This document shows, in pieces, positions 26,920 to 36,949 of a DNA stretch of 64,000 nt. Made by a program: the position numbers and the translations under genes. The stretch spans positions 1 through 64,000 of the forward strand of contig NZ_SMYZ01000073.1 of NCBI RefSeq assembly GCF_004919685.1, given 5' to 3'. Position 1 is the first letter of the stretch. Every line of letters begins with the position of its first letter. Source of the stretch: Mesorhizobium norvegicum. Lineage in GTDB: Bacteria; Pseudomonadota; Alphaproteobacteria; Rhizobiales; Rhizobiaceae. The notes beneath the pieces are model-generated. The model was given only the letters and a program-made list of their open reading frames with translations, ran no database searches and had not been told where the DNA came from.

Positions 26920-27441
26920 TCATGGCAGGCTCCCTACCGCGGCCAAGAATGCGCTAGGCTCGCTGTCCAGAGGCACGGCCTCCACAATCAAGCCGCGTTC
27001 GCCGACCCCCCACCAGAAGCTCTCCCATCCGCCAATCAGGAAGACCAACGGGTTGGAGTTCTTCTTCATGATATCGGCCCACGTCTGTCGATCGCGACCA
27101 GAAGGCGTAGGGTGGGGCTCGGGGTGAGTATGCCACTCACCAACAAAGGTTTCGGTCCTGCCGCTCGCATGCCATGCTTTCAGCGCCGCGGCTTGGTGGC
27201 CGGGATCCCGCCGGTCGAAGCAGTAGCGGCTGCGCAAATCGAGCGGCATCGGCACCGTGCACCCCACGACCTCGACATGGCTCCCACGATAGCTGCCGAT
27301 CAGGATACCCCCGGCCTCGCTGCGCCGTTCATCACCGATAAGAAACGTGCCGATCGTGGCCAAGACCACGGGCGCAACCATCGCATAACGCTGTTGTGAC
27401 CATCCGCGGATCACGAATGGTGCGCCCCGCAGGCCGGGCAC
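26920..27441 (-). CDS. cap3: CBASS Cap3 JAB/JAMM deconjugase
   Basis: 173 residues from a GTG at 27441; an ATG at 27381 is possible. The JAMM zinc site is complete: Glu in SEAGGILIGSYRG, then EWHTHPEPHPTPSGRDRQTW with HxH, Ser and Asp. In type II CBASS, Cap3 removes the conjugate that Cap2 attaches to the CD-NTase. It is the last gene of the cdn-cap2-cap3 operon and overlaps cap2 by 31 bp. Confidence 0.9.
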   Translation of the reverse strand: MPGLRGAPFVIRGWSQQRYAMVAPVVLATIGTFLIGDERRSEAGGILIGSYRGSHVEVVGCTVPMPLDLRSRYCFDRRDPGHQAAALKAWHASGRTETFVGEWHTHPEPHPTPSGRDRQTWADIMKKNSNPLVFLIGGWESFWWGVGERGLIVEAVPLDSEPSAFLAAVGSLP

Positions 27442-29120
27442 TGGCCAAGCGGTCCTGGGGTTCCGCTCTTGGTGAGCCGTGCAAGACGTTCATCAAAAAT
27501 CTGGGCCCGGAAATGGTGGAATGCGCCGCCATTCGACCAGTCGAGGACCATGTCGCATGCCATCGCAGCAGCCGTCACCGCACGGGTCACAGGAAAGGGC
27601 GCGAAGGCGGTGTCGCCGCAACCCCGTACGTTAAACAGTGCGACCTCCACGCCGGCTTTGAGTGTCGGGAACCGTTCCCCGCCGATCAGGTCTGTCTTCA
27701 AGCATTTGAAACACGCATGATCGGGTGAACCAGTAAGGATGGCCCGGGCTGCAGCCCCATTCCCGGCAAGCCACACGAACAGTACGGCCGGGGTATAAGG
27801 GCGGCCCTGGACCGCATGCGCGTTGAGCGCAATCGAAAACGCTTCCTCGCCGGTCGCGTCGATAACCAAGTCGTAGCTGCCACGGGTCAGGTCGTCCCAT
27901 GTAAAGTCACGGTCACGCGCCGTCATGTCGAGTGGCGGCAGCTGGGTCTTGAGGAATTCCGCCACCCCAACCGCTTTGTTGCGGTCAATGAAAGGCACGC
28001 CGAGCACATGCCGGCCAAGATTGGCCGGGCTGAGCTTCTCGCTATCATAAAGGGTCAGGCCACCCTTTCCGGAGCCGCAACCACACTGCGCCAGCTGTTG
28101 GGCCAGAAACCCACCGATCGTGCCGCAACCGATGAGGGCGATGCGCGCATCGGAGAGGTTGTAGGCCCCACCCAGATTGCGACTGAAAACATGTGCGCGG
28201 TCAGCCAAGATACCGCCGGCCTGGTCGACTTCGACGTCCTTCGCGGCCTGCGCCAGGATGCGCGGCAGGGCGACGCGCCGGTTGTTCAGGAACTCCTTGG
28301 TGCGGAAACGTGTCGGCAGCGTCGCCCGATAATAGAAATGGCCGTTTTCGGCTGAGAGCACGACCGCGCGCAGCGAACCGCTGCCGGTCGCAAACAGGCG
28401 TTCGACCCTGCCGAGGGCTTCGGGCGCGGCGCCTTCAAGCCACTTGTTAAGCGCCAGCAACGAGGTCGGCGGCCACGGCAAGGCCGGGTCGACCGAAAGG
28501 GGACTGTCGATCCGGATCACCTCGACCCGTTCGCCATCGCTCTTGTCGACATGGCGCCTGCGGTCGCGCTCAACAAGCCACGATCGGTCGGTCGCGACGA
28601 CCGGAACCGGATTACCATCGTCAACGAGGGTAATGTATTTGACAGTGGCCGGGCCCTCGTATCCGTCCGGTAGGTCGATATATGCGGCAACGGTGCCCCA
28701 GTAGGCTTGGAATTCATCGGCAAAATCGCCATCGGAGCGACCCCGGATGGCGTCACGCAACACGCGCTCGGCCTGGTCGAGGCACTGCAGGACCGTGCCG
28801 CCGGGATTGTAGCGGTCAAGGATGACAGCGCCACGGGCATAGTAGCACACTAGGTAATTGGGGCCGATGATATGCGGCAGCTTGCGCGCCGGTGCTTTCC
28901 ACGAGGCATGCAACCGAATCGACGGATAGGTGACGAAATCAAGGTCCGTGACCTCGATATCGACAGGGATATCGAGGCCACCGGTGTCCAAAATTCCGGA
29001 GTACACAGACCGTTCCGGCAGCTGCCAGTTCCGTTTGAACCCCCGCTGGGTCAGGGCATCATGAACCCTAACGAGGCGCAGGTCAGCCACTCGTCGAGCG
29101 TCCGACCACGGGAGCGGCAA
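27411..29120 (-). CDS. cap2: CBASS Cap2 E2-E1 fusion (ThiF family)
   Basis: 569 residues. The N-terminal E2-like domain has a candidate catalytic Cys in GPNYLVCYYARGAVILDRYNPGGTVLQCL. The E1/ThiF domain starts near residue 325 with ARIALIGCGTIGGFLAQQLAQCG (ATP binding). It includes DLVIDATGEEAFS, a zinc pair (CFKC and the C-terminal CPACG) and the probable E1 Cys in NVRGCGDTAF. Cap2 conjugates the C-terminus of the CD-NTase to targets and primes it. The gene overlaps cdn by 38 bp and cap3 by 31 bp. Confidence 0.9.
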   Translation of the reverse strand: MPLPWSDARRVADLRLVRVHDALTQRGFKRNWQLPERSVYSGILDTGGLDIPVDIEVTDLDFVTYPSIRLHASWKAPARKLPHIIGPNYLVCYYARGAVILDRYNPGGTVLQCLDQAERVLRDAIRGRSDGDFADEFQAYWGTVAAYIDLPDGYEGPATVKYITLVDDGNPVPVVATDRSWLVERDRRRHVDKSDGERVEVIRIDSPLSVDPALPWPPTSLLALNKWLEGAAPEALGRVERLFATGSGSLRAVVLSAENGHFYYRATLPTRFRTKEFLNNRRVALPRILAQAAKDVEVDQAGGILADRAHVFSRNLGGAYNLSDARIALIGCGTIGGFLAQQLAQCGCGSGKGGLTLYDSEKLSPANLGRHVLGVPFIDRNKAVGVAEFLKTQLPPLDMTARDRDFTWDDLTRGSYDLVIDATGEEAFSIALNAHAVQGRPYTPAVLFVWLAGNGAAARAILTGSPDHACFKCLKTDLIGGERFPTLKAGVEVALFNVRGCGDTAFAPFPVTRAVTAAAMACDMVLDWSNGGAFHHFRAQIFDERLARLTKSGTPGPLGQCPACGAHHS

Positions 29121-30234
29121 CTTCCTTGCGCGGCTGGGACAGAATCGTCACGGTTGCGGTTTCGGCGATGGTCACGAGGTCAGGACGGTCCGGCAGGCGT
29201 TCACCGAAGATGAACACCATGTTGGCGACCGCGTCTTTGGCAACCGTACTGGTCGTCACCGCATGGGACAGGCGTGTATGGAACTCTTCCGCCTTGGATA
29301 CGGCAAGCTTGCGCTGCTCGGCTGCCATCCGATTGAGGTTCTCCGAAGACACGGCCGGATTGGCAATGTCCTGGTTCAGGAGGGTAGGCAGCCTCTTGAC
29401 GACCAGCAGGAGAATTTCGTCCTCGCGGCTCGGCAGCAACTGGCGGGTCTTCTCCTCAAAGGCCATGAAGGCGCAGGCCATCAGGAGGATCGAGGAGACG
29501 CTGTCAAGGTGCGGCTGGTGGTGGTCGCGCCAGGCCTTCAGGTAACGGCAAACGCGACGCAGCACTTCGCCATACGTGTCCACCGCCTCGAGGAACCAGG
29601 TGTGGATTTTGCGCGGATCCGAAACGATCCAGTCTTCCTCACGGTGGGCCAGCAAGACGGCATCTTCTGGCAGCGCGTCCCAACGGTCCGGCCGCTTCGC
29701 GTCCTCGGATGCGAGAACATGTTTGTTGACGCGCTCCTGAAGCTGAACAAATTCCGCATCCGGAATGGCGTAGAGCGGAACATCGACGTGCGCCGACTTG
29801 GAAATGATCAGGCGCGCACAGGTCGGCTTCCTGACGAAACGCCAGCCGTCGTGCTGGGCGGTGAGTTCGATCAGCGCCTGGTCGACGAACTGAAAGAACG
29901 CATCGGCCGCCACGGAGGGCTTGGATCGACCGACTGGCCCCGGTCCCTTCACGAAGGACATGGGCAGGTAGCAACCGTCGTCCAAGTCCTTCTGCTGCGG
30001 CGGCGTCCAAGCCGGATCGTTCAGCGTCTTATAGGCGTGGCTGCCCTGCGTGAAGAAGCGCGGCCTGATCGCCAACCCGAATGCAGCGACGCCGCCTTTT
30101 TCGAAGGCGGCGCGCAGGTGGTCGCGGATCAGTTGCCGGGCCAGGCGCAAATCGTCGTCCTCGGCCTTGATGTTGGTGAGAAAATGCGGTGCCGACGCGG
30201 TACTGGAGTAGAGAAGCTTCGAAACATTGGCCAT
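29083..30234 (-). CDS. CBASS CD-NTase (cGAS/DncV-like nucleotidyltransferase)
   Basis: 383 residues. The nucleotidyltransferase signature is FTQGSHAYKTL (Gly64-Ser65), then KDLDDGCYLP with Asp83 and Asp85, and a third acidic residue, Asp151, in SKSAHVDVPLY. On phage infection such enzymes make a cyclic nucleotide that activates the effector. With a patatin effector and Cap2/Cap3, the product is likely a cGAMP-type dinucleotide (inference). The C-terminus ends in Gly, as suits Cap2-mediated conjugation. It is the first gene of a minus-strand operon. Confidence 0.9.
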   Translation of the reverse strand: MANVSKLLYSSTASAPHFLTNIKAEDDDLRLARQLIRDHLRAAFEKGGVAAFGLAIRPRFFTQGSHAYKTLNDPAWTPPQQKDLDDGCYLPMSFVKGPGPVGRSKPSVAADAFFQFVDQALIELTAQHDGWRFVRKPTCARLIISKSAHVDVPLYAIPDAEFVQLQERVNKHVLASEDAKRPDRWDALPEDAVLLAHREEDWIVSDPRKIHTWFLEAVDTYGEVLRRVCRYLKAWRDHHQPHLDSVSSILLMACAFMAFEEKTRQLLPSREDEILLLVVKRLPTLLNQDIANPAVSSENLNRMAAEQRKLAVSKAEEFHTRLSHAVTTSTVAKDAVANMVFIFGERLPDRPDLVTIAETATVTILSQPRKEVAAPVVGRSTSG

Positions 30235-30359
30235 AGAATTACCCGTCCCTTGAAATCTAGCAATCGAATCGTCATGTGGGAATCAGGGTTCGATTCTACT
30301 AGGATTCGCGACAAGAACAAAATCGGAACCGTGTGGAAAACCTTGGAGGGCGGAAAACC
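30235..30359. promoter_or_regulatory. divergent promoter region between cdn and capV
   Basis: 125 bp must carry promoters for both directions. No convincing -35/-10 pairs stand out. TTGGAGGG near 30343-30350 is the ribosome site for capV. Confidence 0.4.
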
Positions 30360-31370
30360 TTGCCGTTTCATATCCTCAGCTTGAGTGGCGGCGGCTATCG
30401 CGGCCTTTTCACGGTTTCTGTACTCGAACGACTTGAGCAACGGCTTGGACGGCCGATCGGCGAGTGTTTCGACATGATCGCCGGCACGTCCATCGGCGGC
30501 ATCATCGCAATCGGTCTTGGGCTGGGAAAAACAGCCAAGGAGATCCTCGAAACGTTCGAAAGCGCGGGTTTGAAAATCTTCCCTTACCGCGCGCCTCCGC
30601 GGACGTTCCTTGGCGAGTATCGGGCCAAGTACGACATGTACAGCAGCGGGCCGAAGTATGATCCAGCCCCGCTGAAGGCGACCGTCGACAAGGTGGTTGG
30701 CGCCAATACCCTGCTTGGCGAAGCCAAAAACCGTCTGCTCATTCCGGCGGTGAACATGACCAAGGGCAGCGTCCAGATGTTCAAGACGCCGCATCACCCC
30801 AATTTCGTGATCGATCTGGTTCGCAACGCAGCCGAAGTCGCCATGGCGACGTCGGCTGCTCCGTTTTACTTCCCGCTGGCGTCGATGGGTGATAGTTTCT
30901 ACGTCGACGGTGGTCTTGTCGCCAACTCGCCCGACCTCTGCGCGGTCCACGAGGCGATCAATTTTTGCGGCCAGAAAGCCGAGGACCTTCGCGTGTTGAG
31001 CATCGGAACCACCACAACCGGGTTTTCGCTTCCAAAATCCCTCGGAAGGTCTCTGTCTGGCAAGGACTGGCTGACCAACGAACGGCTGATCTCCACGATC
31101 ATCTCCTCGCAGCAACAGATGGTTGATTTTATGCTACGGCATCAGCTGGGGGATCGCTATCTGCGCATCGACGCTCAGCCTTCGGCCGATCAGGCCGTCG
31201 ACCTTGGCATGGACATCGCCACGCCTGACCGGCGGGCCACCCTCCTTGGCCTCGCCGAGGGCGAATATCAGAAGCATGCGGGCTCGTCCTTCATTGCCGC
31301 AGTGTTGGCTCATCGGCCCCCACCGATCGATTTCTCTTCGCAACTGGCCGCGGCGAAGCCTCGCGCCTAA
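30360..31370 (+). CDS. capV: CBASS patatin-like phospholipase effector CapV
   Basis: 336 residues from a TTG at 30360, with GGAGGG 9 bases upstream; a GTG at 30333 is possible. Oxyanion loop LSGGGYRGLF, nucleophile elbow AGTSIGG (Ser in GxSxG) and the catalytic Asp in VDGGLVANSP are all present. CapV degrades membrane phospholipids when it binds the CD-NTase product, killing the infected cell. Unusually, it is divergent from cdn-cap2-cap3 rather than first in the same operon. Confidence 0.9.
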   Translation: MPFHILSLSGGGYRGLFTVSVLERLEQRLGRPIGECFDMIAGTSIGGIIAIGLGLGKTAKEILETFESAGLKIFPYRAPPRTFLGEYRAKYDMYSSGPKYDPAPLKATVDKVVGANTLLGEAKNRLLIPAVNMTKGSVQMFKTPHHPNFVIDLVRNAAEVAMATSAAPFYFPLASMGDSFYVDGGLVANSPDLCAVHEAINFCGQKAEDLRVLSIGTTTTGFSLPKSLGRSLSGKDWLTNERLISTIISSQQQMVDFMLRHQLGDRYLRIDAQPSADQAVDLGMDIATPDRRATLLGLAEGEYQKHAGSSFIAAVLAHRPPPIDFSSQLAAAKPRA

Positions 31371-31741
31371 CTTTTTCACCAGCGTGCCAACGGCCGCGTG
31401 CGGTGCCTCTGCCTGGCGGGCGACTCCACAGCGCGAACCCATCCTTCAACTTCCCCGACGCGCCAGGGGGTGAGTTCCTGCCGCCGTGAGGTTTTGCGCA
31501 AACGCTCTGCAGAACCGTCAACACCTGATGCAATGTAGGCGCGGCCTATTTTGAGCCGGTTACACAACGGCAGCTATTTAATCGGCACTCGAGAGCCGCC
31601 CGTCCGCTTCCGGCCCAGTTGCGGTCATTTCTGAACTCCCACACTTTGGCTTTTCCGGCGCTAAACTGGCCTTGGGCGATGAATGCAAACGGTCAGATGT
31701 TCCCGGTCTGTGCTCGAAAAGTCGCATGATTGGCAGTCTGG
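31371..31741. other. non-coding stretch after capV
   Basis: I see no gene here. It ends with the left CTGG target copy (31738-31741) of the IS21-like element. Confidence 0.5.
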
Positions 31742-32241
31742 TGTGACGTCCGGAATTATTTGGCATTTCACGGGGTTTACCAGTCCGGAATTATGGGTCG
31801 CTTGTGGGTGGCCTATGCGATTGAAAACAGGAGTGTTTTCTGGCTGAGGGTAGGGGTTTCCGATCCAAAGATCGGGTTTACCAATGGCCTCAATGACAGT
31901 TAATTATGGATTGGCATTAAGTGATTGGATTTGCGTAGAATATAGCCGCCCTTATTGGTAAACCCGCTCACGGTCGACAACGGATTGGTCAACCTCAAGA
32001 CGACAGGATTGGTAAACCGGAGCAGCCCTTTCGACCAAGGTCCAGCTCTGCGCTTTCACTGTCGCCAGTAAGCAGATATTCGGGCGACAATCGGGAACAG
32101 CGTGCGACGCCGCCTGCACTAGCGTGAGACACGTCGGCCACGCCGCAAATCGACCCGGTTTGACCGGGCGCGCGCAATACCGACACGATCTTCTAACCTT
32201 GGCTTAATTCCGGAGAGAGACAGATAATTCCGGACGGCACA
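31742..32241. mobile_element. 500-bp non-coding IS21-like (MITE-type) element
   Basis: The element begins TGTGACGTCCGGAATTAT and ends with its inverted copy ATAATTCCGGACGGCACA; 17 of 18 bases match. It is flanked by CTGG on both sides (31738-31741 and 32242-32245), a 4-bp target duplication. TG...CA ends, repeated terminal motifs (CCGGAATTA twice near each end) and a 4-bp duplication are IS21 traits. No transposase is encoded. Inside, TTGGTAAACC-like motifs occur five times (31774, 31875, 31954, 31984, 32008). Confidence 0.7.
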
Positions 32242-32457
32242 CTGGAACCGTCTTGAAAACACCGGAATGCTCGCCACACGCGCCGACATATTTAGGTTCC
32301 GGTCTGCCTCGACGAGAGCATTACCGCTGTGTCGTTCAGATCGGGCGGCAATTTACGGCCATGAGATGACGTTCCCAGACAAGAAATGGGTCCTGTCTAA
32401 CCATAAGCTTGAGCTCGCGCGTGATTGTCGGAAGCCGCCCAAGCGACGCGAGTAACC

Positions 32458-32661
32458 ATGAAACGTGTGGAAAAAGCACGGCCTTTCGTGCCGACCGAAA
32501 TCCATGTCGGCACGGTCATGGACGAGAAAGGCACCCTTGGCATTCTCTCGATCCGGACAACTGAAGGCCTACTAGACATCGCGCTGGACCGGCATGCCGC
32601 CGACACCATCATGAAGGCGATCGGCACAATCCGCTTAAAACTGGACCCCAGGGGGAGCTAG
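32458..32661 (+). CDS. small hypothetical protein
   Basis: 67 residues from the ATG at 32458. The sequence MKRVEKARPFVPTEIHVG and TLGILSIRTTEGLLDIALDRHAADTIMKAIGTIRLKL looks like a compact alpha/beta domain with a regular hydrophobic pattern. It has no transmembrane segment and I do not recognise it. It stands alone between mobile elements. The ribosome site is weak. Confidence 0.45.
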   Translation: MKRVEKARPFVPTEIHVGTVMDEKGTLGILSIRTTEGLLDIALDRHAADTIMKAIGTIRLKLDPRGS

Positions 32662-32994
32662 ATGTCGCGCTGCATTTAAAGGTGAGACATCTCGCCTAAT
32701 GATATCGAGACCGGTAACTTCTTCTGTGGTTGCCGCCTGTGATGCAAGAAGTTTTTGATCCTTATGGAGTGGTGATCGAGTGCGGTCTTCTGTAAGGCCT
32801 TTGAATGCGGCCCTTTCAGAAGCCGCTGGCCGGTATGGTGATCCGCGGATCGGGTCCATATCTCTGGGACGAGCTCACAGGCTCGGAGAAATTATCTGGT
32901 TTTCCCGATCCAGATCTGTTCGATCATTTTGCCCATTCAGGACGTCGCCTTCTCGCCTCCCCGTTGCCAGCGTCAGCCTTGCGCAGCCTCTTGA
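32662..32994. other. non-coding stretch
   Basis: 333 bases between the small gene and the truncated IS110. I see no convincing gene. It may include the right end of the IS110 element. Confidence 0.4.
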
Positions 32995-33771
32995 TCAGGC
33001 TACGGTTGCTGCTGCCGGAACCCGGTAATCCTGCTGCTTTGTCAGCATGGCCCAGATTGTCCGGGCCATCTTGTTAGCGAGCGCGATCGCAACCAGCATC
33101 CGTGGTTTGCGCGCCATCATCTGCGCCAGCCAAGAACCTTCCGGGATCGATTTACGACCCATCCAGTTCAGACGGGACATTGCGCCGATAATCAACAATC
33201 TACGCAGATCAGCTTGCCCTGCCTTGGAAACGCGCCCGAGCCGTTCTTTGCCCCCGGAGGAGAATTGACGCGGAACCAGGCCGAGCCAGGCAGCGAAGTC
33301 GCACTTGAAGCTACCCATTGGCGGGGCAAAGGCTTCGAATGCCAGGGCGGTCAAGGGGCCAACGCCGGGCATGGTCTGCAGTCGCCGCGCCGTGTCAGCC
33401 TCAGCCGCCAGCGTCTTGATCGTGTCAGTCCTGGCATTGATGCGCACCGTTTTCTCGGCGATCTGTTCCAGCAAGTCGCGGCATTCTTCACGCAACAAGT
33501 CAGGTAAGTCGCTGTTCGATGCCTCCAGGATCTCTTCGATCCGCTTGATCTGGCGAATTCCCTGCGGAACAACGTGGCCGTATTCATAGAGGCAGGCCCG
33601 CAGTGCGTTGACCAGTTCAGTGCGTTGATGGACCAGTCGTTCCCGAGCGCGCAACAAAATTGCCAGGCTTTGCTGGTCCGCTGATTTCGGTTCGACAAAA
33701 CGCATGGCCGGTCGGCTGGCCGCCTCCACGATCGCTTCCGCATCCGTTGCGTCGTTTTTCTGCCGCTTCAA
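32995..33771 (-). pseudogene. IS110-family transposase, 5'-truncated
   Basis: 258 residues starting KRQKNDATDAEAIVEAASRPAMRFV, which is the middle of an IS110/IS1111-type transposase. The Transposase_20 domain follows (LQTMPGVGPLTALAFEAF, then AAWLGLVPRQFSSGGKERLGRVSKAGQADLRRLLIIGA). The N-terminal DEDD domain of about 90 residues is missing. Only two codons upstream of the LKRQKN segment the frame meets a stop, and the RIT element begins there, so the RIT insertion probably truncated it. Confidence 0.85.
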
Positions 33772-33855
33772 TAATCGTCAGGTGACCATAATGCGGAGGA
33801 GCGCGGTCTGATCGGCAGGTTCCCGCCGTTTTTGTCCATGTTCCTCCGCATTATT

Positions 33856-34831
33856 TCAGAGCGTGTCGAGCCAGGCGAGCACGCTCGCATCGCGCTTCCA
33901 AGATGGCTGGCCGCCGGGTGTGGTTGGAGCGGCGACCTTTTCCAAGGCTTTCCGCTTCGTTTCCAGATTGGCCCTGGCATAGTGGTTGGTCGTGTCGAGG
34001 CTCACATGGCCGAGCCAGCTTCGGATGACCGTAACGTCGACGCCCGCCGAGATGAGGTGCACGGCGGTGGCGTGCCGGAAGGCGTGTGGCGTTACGTGCT
34101 TGGCACGCAGCGTTTGCATGGTTTCGGCCGCCGCCCTCACGTAGGCGGCGAGCTTGAACCGGACCCCTGAGGCGCTGAGCGGCTCACCATAGCGGTTGAC
34201 AAACAGCCGCTGGTCGGGCGCTCGCGGTCGCCGTTCAAGCAGTTTCTTCAGCAACATCACGGTTTCCGGCCAGAGCGGGCAGATACGTTCCTTCCGGCCC
34301 TTGCCGGTCAGACGCACGCAGTTCGGGCTTTCGAACCGGATTGCTTCGGGGCATAGGTCAAGCGCTTCCTGTATTCGTGCGCCGCTGTTGTAGAGGAACG
34401 AGAGCAGCGCATGATCGCGCATGCCCTCAACGGTCGAACGATTTGGCTGAGCGAGGATCGCGGTCACTTCCGCCGGATCCAGATAGCAAGGTTCCGACAC
34501 CGGAGCGCGCTTGATCGGGATGTGGAGGACTTCGACGCATTGCGCGATCGATGCGGGGTCCCTGGTGGCCACGAAGTTGAAGAAGCTGCGGATCGCAGCC
34601 GCCACGTTCATGTTCGGCGTGGCGGAGGAACGCGGCGATTTCGTTGGCGGCCAGATCGGCCAGCGTGATCATAGCCACCTTCTTCCCAGCACGCTGCGCA
34701 ACGAACCGAAGCAGCAGCCGCCAGGTATCGCGGTAGGACCGGACTGTGTGGATGGACGCGTTGCGCTGCTCGACCAGCCATTCATAGAAGAACGCGCGCA
34801 GCAGGACCGGGAACCGATCATCCCTGCTCAT
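33856..34831 (-). pseudogene. RIT recombinase, third gene, frameshifted
   Basis: Starts MSRDDRFPVLLRAFFYEWLVEQRNASIHTVRSYRDTWRLLLRFVAQRAG (core-binding domain). The frame is lost near 34610 after FLRHAEHERGG. The second part continues AAAIRSFFNFVATRD and then gives a full catalytic domain: FLYNSGARIQEALDL, HAFRHATAVHLISAG, WLGHVSLDTTNHYARA. All catalytic residues are visible across the two pieces. The start overlaps the previous gene's stop by ATGA. Confidence 0.75.
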
Positions 34832-36193
34832 GACCCGACCTCCTGCCGCAGATTGAGGCATGGTGCGCCAACTGCCCGGAACCGCTCATTTGCATAATGC
34901 AGCAGGTCCTGCGTCACCGTGATGTAGACCAGGGTAGAGTTGATGTCCCGATGGCCGAGGTAGGTCGCGAGGAACGGCAGGCGATCCTGTGGATTGATGT
35001 CCGTCCGGTACCATTCGAGGATTCTGTTCACGACCATGGAGTGACGCAGATCATGAACACGAGGGCCCGTTTTTCCTCGCAATGGCTTCAACCCAGCGCG
35101 GCGTATGACATCGGCAAGCAGCCAGGTGATCATTTCCGGCGTGTAATGGCCGTCGCCTCGCTCGTGCCAGAACAGGCCGGAGCGCGCGTCCTGTGATCCA
35201 CCGGCACGCCGCCGCGCATCGATGTAGGCCCGGAGCTCGACTACAACGCTGTCGGGTAGCGGCAGAATCCGGGTTTTGAAGAACTTGGTCTGCCGGATGG
35301 TTATCGTACCGTCCCGCAGGTCGACGTCACCAAGATCGAGACGGGCAAGCTCGCCGCGCCGTAAGCCTGCGCAATAAGCCAGCAGCAGCATCGTGTACAT
35401 GCTCAGCGGTCGAAGCGGCACCCGTGGCGACGGATAGGTACGTGCGACGTCGAGCATCTGTCGCACGTCGGCAGGCGAGTAGATATGGGGCTTTCGCCAT
35501 TGGCTGGCGGCCTGCTTCCTCGGTCTCGGGTCCGGTCGCCGCTCAGGCATCGACGGGTCGCGGTGACGAAGGATTTTCGCCAAGACGCGCTTGAGCTTTT
35601 CGCATTCCTCCGCGTGGTGACGCGTGCCATTCGCTGCCGCCCATCGATCGATCATGGCGCTCAGCGGTTCGGTTTCCGGTCCGGGATGCGACTGCAGGAA
35701 CCGGTCGAACCGCAAGAGCAACAGCTGCGAAGTGTATTTGTATCCTCTGCGCCGCATCATCGCGACATGCTCGGCCATCATTTTTCCCAGTACGCTGCCG
35801 AAACGGCCTGGGCTGGCGCAGTTCGGCAAGAGCCTGTTCCGGATCCCGCGACGCCAATGCCCGCCAGATCGGCATGCTCTGCTTGATATTGCACTCATCG
35901 CGCAGAGCGGCGACGGGATTGCGTTCGATCGCGCCGATTTCCACCAGGCGTTCGAGGAACCGGTCAATGATGCGGGTGCGGTGCAAGAGCGTGGATGCCG
36001 CCCGACGAATGGCTGATTCTCGTAGCCAGGCCAGCAGCACCTCCTGATTGAGTGCCTCGTAACGTTCGGCGACATCCTGGAAGCCATGCAAGACCTGCCG
36101 ATAACAGGTTCGGCTTTTCATGCTGCGCAGATCAAGGCTCGCGACATAACGGCCGATGTTCGCGCGGTCGGGATCGGGCCAGCGGGCGGTCAT
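34828..36193 (-). pseudogene. RIT recombinase, second gene, frameshifted
   Basis: The N-terminus MTARWPDPDRANIGRYVASLDLRSMKSRTCYRQVLHGFQDVA runs to about 35800. There, ELRQPRPF shifts to GSVLGKMMAEHVAMMRRRGYKYTSQLLLLRF in another frame. The catalytic part has AYCAGLRRGELARLDL, VHDLRHSMVVNRILEW and YLGHRDINSTLVYI. Without the single indel the protein would be about 454 residues. Confidence 0.75.
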
Positions 36194-36949
36194 GCCAGCA
36201 CCTCCATGCCCGGCACGTCAAGCGCGATAGTCCGGAGGTCCTCCGTAGCAAGCTTGAGGTAGGGAGCCGTCGATCCTGTCGAACGGTGTCCCAGGAGGTC
36301 GCCGATGACCTTTTGAGGCACCGCGGCCCGCAGCATTTCGACCGCGCGCGCATGACGGAAGATATGAGGTCCACACTTACCTGGCGGTTGGACGCCAGCG
36401 TCACGGAGCCGCCGGCGAACAACGCTGTAAAGCTTGTCGAGCTTGCGATAGGGCGCGCGCGTGCGGATGAAGATCTCCCTGGCATCGGTCACGGGCCGTC
36501 CGGAACGCAGATAGGCGAGCACCGCTTCGCCGACCGGCTCAAGCAGGGGCAGGAATGTGGTGGGTCGTGTCTTGTAGTGTCGAACATGGATGGCTTCCGT
36601 TCGCCAGTCGATGTCCTCGATCCGTAGATGGCGGATCTCTCCAGACCGTAGACCATATGCTGCAAGGAGTTGCAGGATCGCATGGTCTCGCAACCCCGCC
36701 GATGTCTTGTCCTTCTTGGCGCTCTCCAGCACAGCGGCTATCTGGCCGCGGTCCAGGACTGACGGCACTCCTTCGTATTGCATAAAGCGTCGGGGCTATG
36801 ACGTGCCCTGACAGGTCCGTCGTGACGCGACCTGTGATGTGGAGATAACGCAGCAGCGAGCGAAGGCGCTCTGCTACAGCCTTCAGTGAGCAGCGCGTCA
36901 GTTTTGAAGGACGCGGAGGCGAAATTCTCCGCCTCCCCATGCATCTCAC
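36190..36949 (-). pseudogene. RIT recombinase, first gene, 5'-truncated and frameshifted
   Basis: The catalytic domain is complete from QYEGVPSVLDRGQIAAVLESAKKD to the stop (LAAYGLRSGEIRHLRIED, HIFRHARAVEMLRAA, LLGHRSTGSTAPYLK). Upstream, a second frame holds the end of the core-binding domain (LKAVAERLRSLLRYLHITGRVTTDLSGHVIAPTLYA), joined through an extra base near 36783. The first ~100 residues expected for the family are absent, so the gene is incomplete at the element's edge. Confidence 0.7.

Noticed and set aside
30464..31442. Plus-strand and minus-strand frames overlapping capV and other high-GC genes
   Set aside because: They are shadow frames with low-complexity Arg/Pro/Ala composition and no recognisable domain. 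The real genes have conserved motifs in one frame.
31774..32018. Operator cluster of a nearby GntR regulator for the TTGGTAAACC motifs
   Set aside because: No GntR gene or target promoter is adjacent, and all five motifs lie inside the IS21-like element. An element-borne origin is simpler.
1..33771. IS110 pieces at 1-208 and 32995-33771 as two halves of one element
   Set aside because: They are 32 kb apart with different sequence styles and no overlap to prove common origin. The first is an IS110 N-terminus and the second a C-terminus, but the joints do not match.
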